Assembly (NCBI GenBank): GCA_012064415.1
Contig: SSNU01000199.1
Coordinates: 62,001-126,000 of the forward strand
Direction of reading: 5' to 3'
Length of the DNA stretch: 64,000 nt
From: Gyrodactylus bullatarudis
Taxonomy: Eukaryota > Platyhelminthes > Monogenea > Gyrodactylidea > Gyrodactylidae
The position numbers were made by a program, and so were the translations under genes. Within the stretch, counting starts at the first letter, position 1, and each line of letters begins with the position of its first letter. Of this stretch, positions 58,914 through 64,000 are shown piece by piece. The notes below the pieces were generated by a model. It was not told the origin of the DNA. It worked only from the letters and a program-made list of their open reading frames with translations, and did not search any database.

Positions 58914-59264
58914 ATGAATAGTAAATTTAACAAGCTTATTTATAATCATATTTTGATTTTCTTCAACATATCTATGCTTCATTCTTGTATCGGGGCTACT
59001 AGCTCAGGCTTGACTACAGGAGTTTCTATGCAATCAAAGAATTCAACATCAGAAATAATTCAAGTAGGACATGTATTTCATATTAAAAATCGAAAAAACT
59101 ATCCAAAACTATCGGTTCATAATAACAAAATAATTATCGTATGGCCTCTATTTATCCAATCTGGCAGAAGAAGAGAAGCCTCTTCAATAATACTTTATAA
59201 CTCATCATGTTTGGATAGCAACTGTACCTACAATACTGAAACAGTATTCAATTCTACTTGATAA
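58914..59264 (+). CDS. Unrecognised small open frame with signal-peptide-like start
   Basis: 116 codons ending in TGA. The start MNSKFNKLIYNHILIFFNIS is hydrophobic, followed by SCIGATSSG, so it could be a secreted protein or first exon. No family recognised, and it may be chance. A 50-60-bp part (around AACTATCGGTTCATAATAA, near 59084-59140) is repeated at 59289-59345. Confidence 0.2.
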
Positions 59265-59387
59265 CATACTCCGTCTACAATCAAGATTCAGAATCAAAAA
59301 TCAAAAAAACTGTCCAAAAACTATCGGTTCATAATAAAAAAATAATTACAACATAGAGTAGTGTTTTAAATTAATCTTTAGATATAT

Positions 59388-60330
59388 TCAAATCATCACT
59401 CCTTTTCCATCATAGTCGTTGAGGTGCCCAGGTGCAGGACGGTTCTCTCTTCGAGGACGAACAACAGGGTTGGTAGGGTAATCCTCATGAAGATCAACAT
59501 CATCTGATAACAGCTCATCCTGGGGTTTGCTTCTCACCAGTACTCGGAAGACATCAGAAACGTGGACCCTCATACCTTCTAGGAAATTCCGGAACTCAGC
59601 TCCAGTGAAATTCCGGCCATTGTCTGGAACTAGCAGCGTTGGGGGGGGGCCATGTATTTGAACGTTGCCTGAAGGCACTTGATGGCTGCAGCGGGAGTCA
59701 AATCCTTGAGTTTCTGAACGTCAAGCCAATTAGAACATGCATCAACATAAACCAGGTAGTGCTGGGAATCTATAGTTGCAACATCAATGTGAACCCTCTC
59801 GAATGTCTCTACTGCCTCCGACCACGACTTGAGATAGGAAGCTCCTCTGGCCCTAGCATGGAGCTGACATACCTGACACCGGTTGACGAAAACTCCTATG
59901 TCTTGATTGATCTTAGACCACCAGAAGTATAGCCTCATCTTTTGCTTCATTCTGACCTGTCCCAGATGCGTCTTGTCACCATGAATCAGATTCATAGCAT
60001 GATTCCTCAGCCTGGGAGGGACCACCGCTTGAACACCACACCATTTTTAACTGTAAGATCATATTTATTAGAGCTGTACGGTAACATTTTCAGTGGAATT
60101 CGAACCGGCCAACCATCCGAAACATATTTCTTTAGTTTGACATAGACCGCTTCTGTAAAGGCAGCTATCTGATCCAAGAGAGTTGGTTCATAGATGAAGT
60201 CGTTGACATGACACACTGCTTTATTGACTGCCGGAAGCTCCTCTGAGGGGGGTTCGTCCTCTCTCGAGGTCAAACGAGACAATAGGTCCGGCCACAATAC
60301 TGAAGTTCCTTTAACATGAGCCACCTTAAA
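59388..60330 (-). pseudogene. Ty3/gypsy pol fragment: RNase H end and integrase (left arm)
   Basis: Starts in the RNase H-integrase linker (HVKGTSVLWPDLLSRL). The integrase has an HHCC-type zinc region (H-G-D-K-T-H, CQVCQLH) and the catalytic-core start (VHIDVATIDSQHYLVYVDACSNW), then LLVPDNGRNFTGAEFRNFLEG with the second Asp. Frameshifts lie near 60020 and at a G9 run at 59640-59648. After EG the protein jumps to a Pro/Arg-rich tail, so the third catalytic residue is missing. Defective. Confidence 0.85.
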
Positions 60331-60760
60331 ATTGTAGTTTCAATGATGAAAGCCCATCTCTGGAGTCTGAATGACTTCGTTCCGGATACATCAAGGTTAG
60401 ACAGAATGAAAGTTAGTGAGGCGTGATCTTTGGTATTGAGTTTGGAGTTGTATTTGAGTCCCAGGTCCTTTATTGTATTAACCAAGAGCTGGCTGTGCGT
60501 AGGGACAATAGGGATTTTATTCGAGAGGGATATGATTTTTCTTTTGGAGTGATTCAGGGGGAGACCGATGTGTGATAGCGAAGCATTAAGGTGAGTTAGT
60601 TCGGTTTCAATTGCATCCCTTTGAAGTGGGAGAAGGATCTTGATGTCATCTGCATATTTGAAATATTGGATTGAGTCATTGGATGGTTTTATTGTTGAGA
60701 AAACTAAATTGAATTAGGTAGGACCGATGACTGAGCCTTGTGGGACACCAGATGTTATTT
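60331..60760 (-). pseudogene. Non-LTR reverse transcriptase fragment (left arm and spacer)
   Basis: The minus strand gives TSGVPQGSVIGP, then YFKYADDIKILLPLQRDAI with the catalytic YADD, then HLNASLSHIGLPLNHSK and VNTIKDLGLKYNSKLNTKDH. It stops at RLQRWAFIIET and is fused directly to gypsy sequence. The join of two element types is a chimera. Confidence 0.8.
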
Positions 60761-61174
60761 CCCACAAGGCTCAGTCATCGGTCCTACCTAATTCAATTTA
60801 GTTTTCTCAACAATAAAACCATCCAATGACTCAATCCAATATTTCAAATATGCAGATGACATCAAGATCCTTCTCCCACTTCAAAGGGATGCAATTGAAA
60901 CCGAACTAACTCACCTTAATGCTTCGCTATCACACATCGGTCTCCCCCTGAATCACTCCAAAAGAAAAATCATATCCCTCTCGAATAAAATCCCTATTGT
61001 CCCTACGCACAGCCAGCTCTTGGTTAATACAATAAAGGACCTGGGACTCAAATACAACTCCAAACTCAATACCAAAGATCACGCCTCACTAACTTTCATT
61101 CTGTCTAACCTTGATGTATCCGGAACGAAGTCATTCAGACTCCAGAGATGGGCTTTCATCATTGAAACTACAAT
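60760..61174 (+). pseudogene. Non-LTR reverse transcriptase fragment (right arm)
   Basis: Mirror copy of the left-arm LINE piece; starts inside motif B and includes YADDIKI. Confidence 0.8.
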
Positions 61175-62117
61175 TTTAAGGTGGCTCATGTTAAAGGAAC
61201 TTCAGTATTGTGGCCGGACCTATTGTCTCGTTTGACCTCGAGAGAGGACGAACCCCCCTCAGAGGAGCTTCCGGCAGTCAATAAAGCAGTGTGTCATGTC
61301 AACGACTTCATCTATGAACCAACTCTCTTGGATCAGATAGCTGCCTTTACAGAAGCGGTCTATGTCAAACTAAAGAAATATGTTTCGGATGGTTGGCCGG
61401 TTCGAATTCCACTGAAAATGTTACCGTACAGCTCTAATAAATATGATCTTACAGTTAAAAATGGTGTGGTGTTCAAGCGGTGGTCCCTCCCAGGCTGAGG
61501 AATCATGCTATGAATCTGATTCATGGTGACAAGACGCATCTGGGACAGGTCAGAATGAAGCAAAAGATGAGGCTATACTTCTGGTGGTCTAAGATCAATC
61601 AAGACATAGGAGTTTTCGTCAACCGGTGTCAGGTATGTCAGCTCCATGCTAGGGCCAGAGGAGCTTCCTATCTCAAGTCGTGGTCGGAGGCAGTAGAGAC
61701 ATTCGAGAGGGTTCACATTGATGTTGCAACTATAGATTCCCAGCACTACCTGGTTTATGTTGATGCATGTTCTAATTGGCTTGACGTTCAGAAACTCAAG
61801 GATTTGACTCCCGCTGCAGCCATCAAGTGCCTTCAGGCAACGTTCAAATACATGGCCCCCCCCCAACGCTGCTAGTTCCAGACAATGGCCGGAATTTCAC
61901 TGGAGCTGAGTTCCGGAATTTCCTAGAAGGTATGAGGGTCCACGTTTCTGATGTCTTCCGAGTACTGGTGAGAAGCAAACCCCAGGATGAGCTGTTATCA
62001 GATGATGTTGATCTTCATGAGGATTACCCTACCAACCCTGTTGTTCGTCCTCGAAGAGAGAACCGTCCTGCACCTGGGCACCTCAACGACTATGATGGAA
62101 AAGGAGTGATGATTTGA
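61175..62117 (+). pseudogene. Ty3/gypsy pol fragment (right arm)
   Basis: Mirror copy of 59388-60330 with the same frameshifts, including the C9 run at 61856-61864. Confidence 0.85.
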
Positions 62118-62143
62118 ATATATCTAAAGATTAATTTAAAACA

Positions 62144-63915
62144 CTACTCTATGTTGATCTTAAAACGGGCTCTGAGTGGGAGTAATACATGGCGAAGTAT
62201 GTAAAATTTTGCTGCAGTTCTTAGGCTATACTTACTTGAATTCGATTGGCTTCTTTTATTTAAAAGGGAGGCAGCGGCAGCAATCCTTTGGAGCCAAAGG
62301 GGATGTAGACGAGATAATTCAAGCAGGGTTTTATATGAGTGAGGGCCAAGACAAGATCTGAGATAAATATATTGTATTCTCTCGATCTTTTTGCTTAAAT
62401 TCTGAGGAAGTTGGCAAAGTAGACCAAAACCATAATCAAAATTGGGGAGAATGACTTCTTTAAAGATGTTCACCGGATATTAGATGAGATGATGAACTTC
62501 TTCAAAAAGAAGCATTTGCAATTCATTATCTTAATAATTGTTGAGGCGTGATCTTTGGTATTGAGTTTGGAGTTGTATTTGAGTCATTATTTCAGTTAAT
62601 GTATAGGATATACCAGATGTATTAACATATTGGAATCTTTGAGTTAGAAAATATAATGTTAGATTGATTATATAGGGGTTGATCTTATACCTTTGAGTGT
62701 GTCTATGATAACATTAAACGGCAGTCTATCAAAGGCTTTGGATATATCAACATAAATTACAGTAGTCGAAGGAGTCGAATACTTCATCGTTTCCTGGCAG
62801 GACTTGAGTTTTCTGTTCTCACTGACCATCGCTCACTACTTTCATTCTGTCTAACCTTGATGTATCCGGAACGAAGTCATTCAGAATCCAGAGATGGGCA
62901 GTCTATCAAAGGCTTTGGATATATCGACATAAATTACAGCACAAGGAGTGTTACCATATAGAAGATCGTTTGTCCTGTCAAGAAAGTGGAGTAGATTAGT
63001 TGTGGTACTTTTTCTCTTTATGAATCCGTGTTGATTTGGGTCGATTGAGGGTAGGTTGATTTTTTTCAAATGTGAATTAATGATTCTGTCTATGATTGAG
63101 AGAAAAATTGGGATATTTGAAATTGGACGAAGATCGGCGGGAGTAGAAGGAGTTACATTTAGGAATAGGGATAATCTTAGCCAATCTTTAGGAATATGAC
63201 AGTTGACTAATAAATTATTGAAAATAACGGCAAGGTTTCCAAAAAAGGAGGTTGGCAAGGATAGGACTAGTTCACCGGAAATACTAAAGAAATAACTCTT
63301 AGGAATTATGAATTTGATATAACCAATAACAAAAAGCTTTTGTTTTTCTATTAAGACAAAGAATGTCAATTAGATTGTTAGCTGAGATATTGGGAGGCAC
63401 TACAGAGGAGCAATCAACTGGGTCAGGTTTTGGGGAGTTGGAATCAACGCTTGTGAAGAAGTCGTTAATATCATTTGCATTGAGGTTTGGGATTGAATTG
63501 GAGGACTTTCTGTTTGCAAGGAAGTTAATTTTTTTCCATGCTACTTTAGGATTAGATTTGAATTCACCTGTAGCTGGGAGGGAACTATATCAGATTTTCT
63601 TGAGTTCTTTGATACACGTTTAGCTGCTTCTATCAGATTACAAAAAAGGTTAAAATTAAAAGTTAAATTGTAAAATAGTACATCAATAAGAAGAATGCTA
63701 ACGGAAAGAAAGTGGGAGATGTCTGTTACATAATGGGCTATGTTTACATTATAAGGGGAATTCTTAGTACTCATATAAATGAGAATGAGATGATCGGAGT
63801 CATGAACTGGTTCAGCTATGACATGTTCTAAATCGGTGATATCAGTGTAGAGCAAATCTAAAAACGTATTTGACTGTTTTCTGGTGGGTTTAATTATAAG
63901 TCGTCTGAGTTTCAA
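62144..63915 (-). pseudogene. Non-LTR retrotransposon (jockey/CR1-like), shuffled
   Basis: Minus strand, in order. The endonuclease end is at 63915-63541 (NTFLDLLYTDI, VHDSDHLIL). The reverse transcriptase is at about 63290-62881 (IPKDWLRLSLF, ADLRPISNIPIFLSIIDRII, QHGFIKRKSTTTNLL, VIYVDISKAFDRLP). A second copy of the VDISKAFDRLP block at 62765-62660 continues correctly (FNVIIDTLKGI). The C-terminal part is at 62473-62144 (ILPNFDYGFG, YLRSCLGPHSY). About 62541-62880 contains inserted scraps of the adjacent palindrome and a gypsy RNase H piece (GLEFSVLTDHRSLL). Frameshifted and rearranged. Confidence 0.8.
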
Positions 63916-64000
63916 AGAGATGCAATATTCTAAAAGTAGAGACGTGACATCGATATTGTCAGGATTGTAGCTGGGGATGTTGAAACCACCACAAATTACG
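63916..64000. other. Window end, probably more of the LINE
   Basis: Continues the endonuclease region in a broken minus-strand frame (QSRQYRCHVST-like reading); too short to assign. Confidence 0.35.

Larger units (their letters stand above)
59349..62156. repeat. Large perfect palindrome, 1397-bp arms
   Basis: Arms 59349-60745 and 60760-62156 are mirror images around a 14-bp spacer (CACCAGATGTTATT). Every encoded frame in one arm has an identical partner in the other. The fold-back point lies between TGTGGGA and TCCCACA. Read on the minus strand through the spacer, TSGVPQGSVIGP of a LINE reverse transcriptase is intact, so the left arm plus spacer is the original order and the right arm is the inverted duplicate. 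Confidence 0.95.

Overview
The window is AT-rich nuclear DNA from an invertebrate animal. The evidence is spliced metazoan genes (a cathepsin L, glutamate-cysteine ligase, a MICOS subunit and a pentameric ligand-gated channel), GT-AG introns and a dense mix of animal transposons: Penelope-like, Tc1/mariner, Tigger, hAT, MULE, Ty3/gypsy, non-LTR and foldback MITEs. The taxon cannot be fixed from the sequence. AT-richness, introns of 31-36 bp and this repeat mix would suit several parasitic or small-bodied lineages. One 677-bp assembly gap (N) lies at 37820-38496.

Layout. 1-16 kb holds a minus-strand channel gene of at least six exons, all split in phase 0. It looks like a pLGIC without the Cys-loop cysteines. 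Its introns carry foldback elements and a hammerhead-ribozyme relic, and one 7-kb intron contains a complete compact cathepsin L gene on the opposite strand. 16.8-18.7 kb is a 5'-truncated but otherwise open Penelope-like element with a GIY-YIG domain, a possible PCNA-binding C-terminus and a hammerhead-like RNA motif downstream. 20.5-24.7 kb has a second, deleted Penelope copy, a foldback element, a broken Tc1/mariner transposase and another hammerhead-like motif. 25-49 kb is gene-poor: Tigger and MULE fragments, many MITEs and palindromes, and the gap flanked by a perfect inverted repeat. 49.7-51.5 kb is a whole hAT element with an 8-bp target duplication. 53.0-53.8 kb is an Asn/Ser-rich exon of unknown identity.

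56.2-58.0 kb is the clearest host gene block. A MIC19/MIC25-like MICOS gene (minus) and a glutamate-cysteine ligase gene (plus) are head to head across about 104 bp and are cut by six introns of 31-36 bp. The ligase is incomplete, with no further exon recognised. 59.3-64 kb is a mosaic of non-LTR and gypsy fragments that includes a 2.8-kb near-uninterrupted palindrome (two 1397-bp arms, 14-bp spacer).

Points that most deserve a second look: three hammerhead-like motifs sharing a covarying extra helix, the PIP-box-like end of the Penelope protein, the Cys-less channel with its nested protease gene, the 32-bp introns, and the two perfect inverted repeats, which may be real or assembly artefacts.
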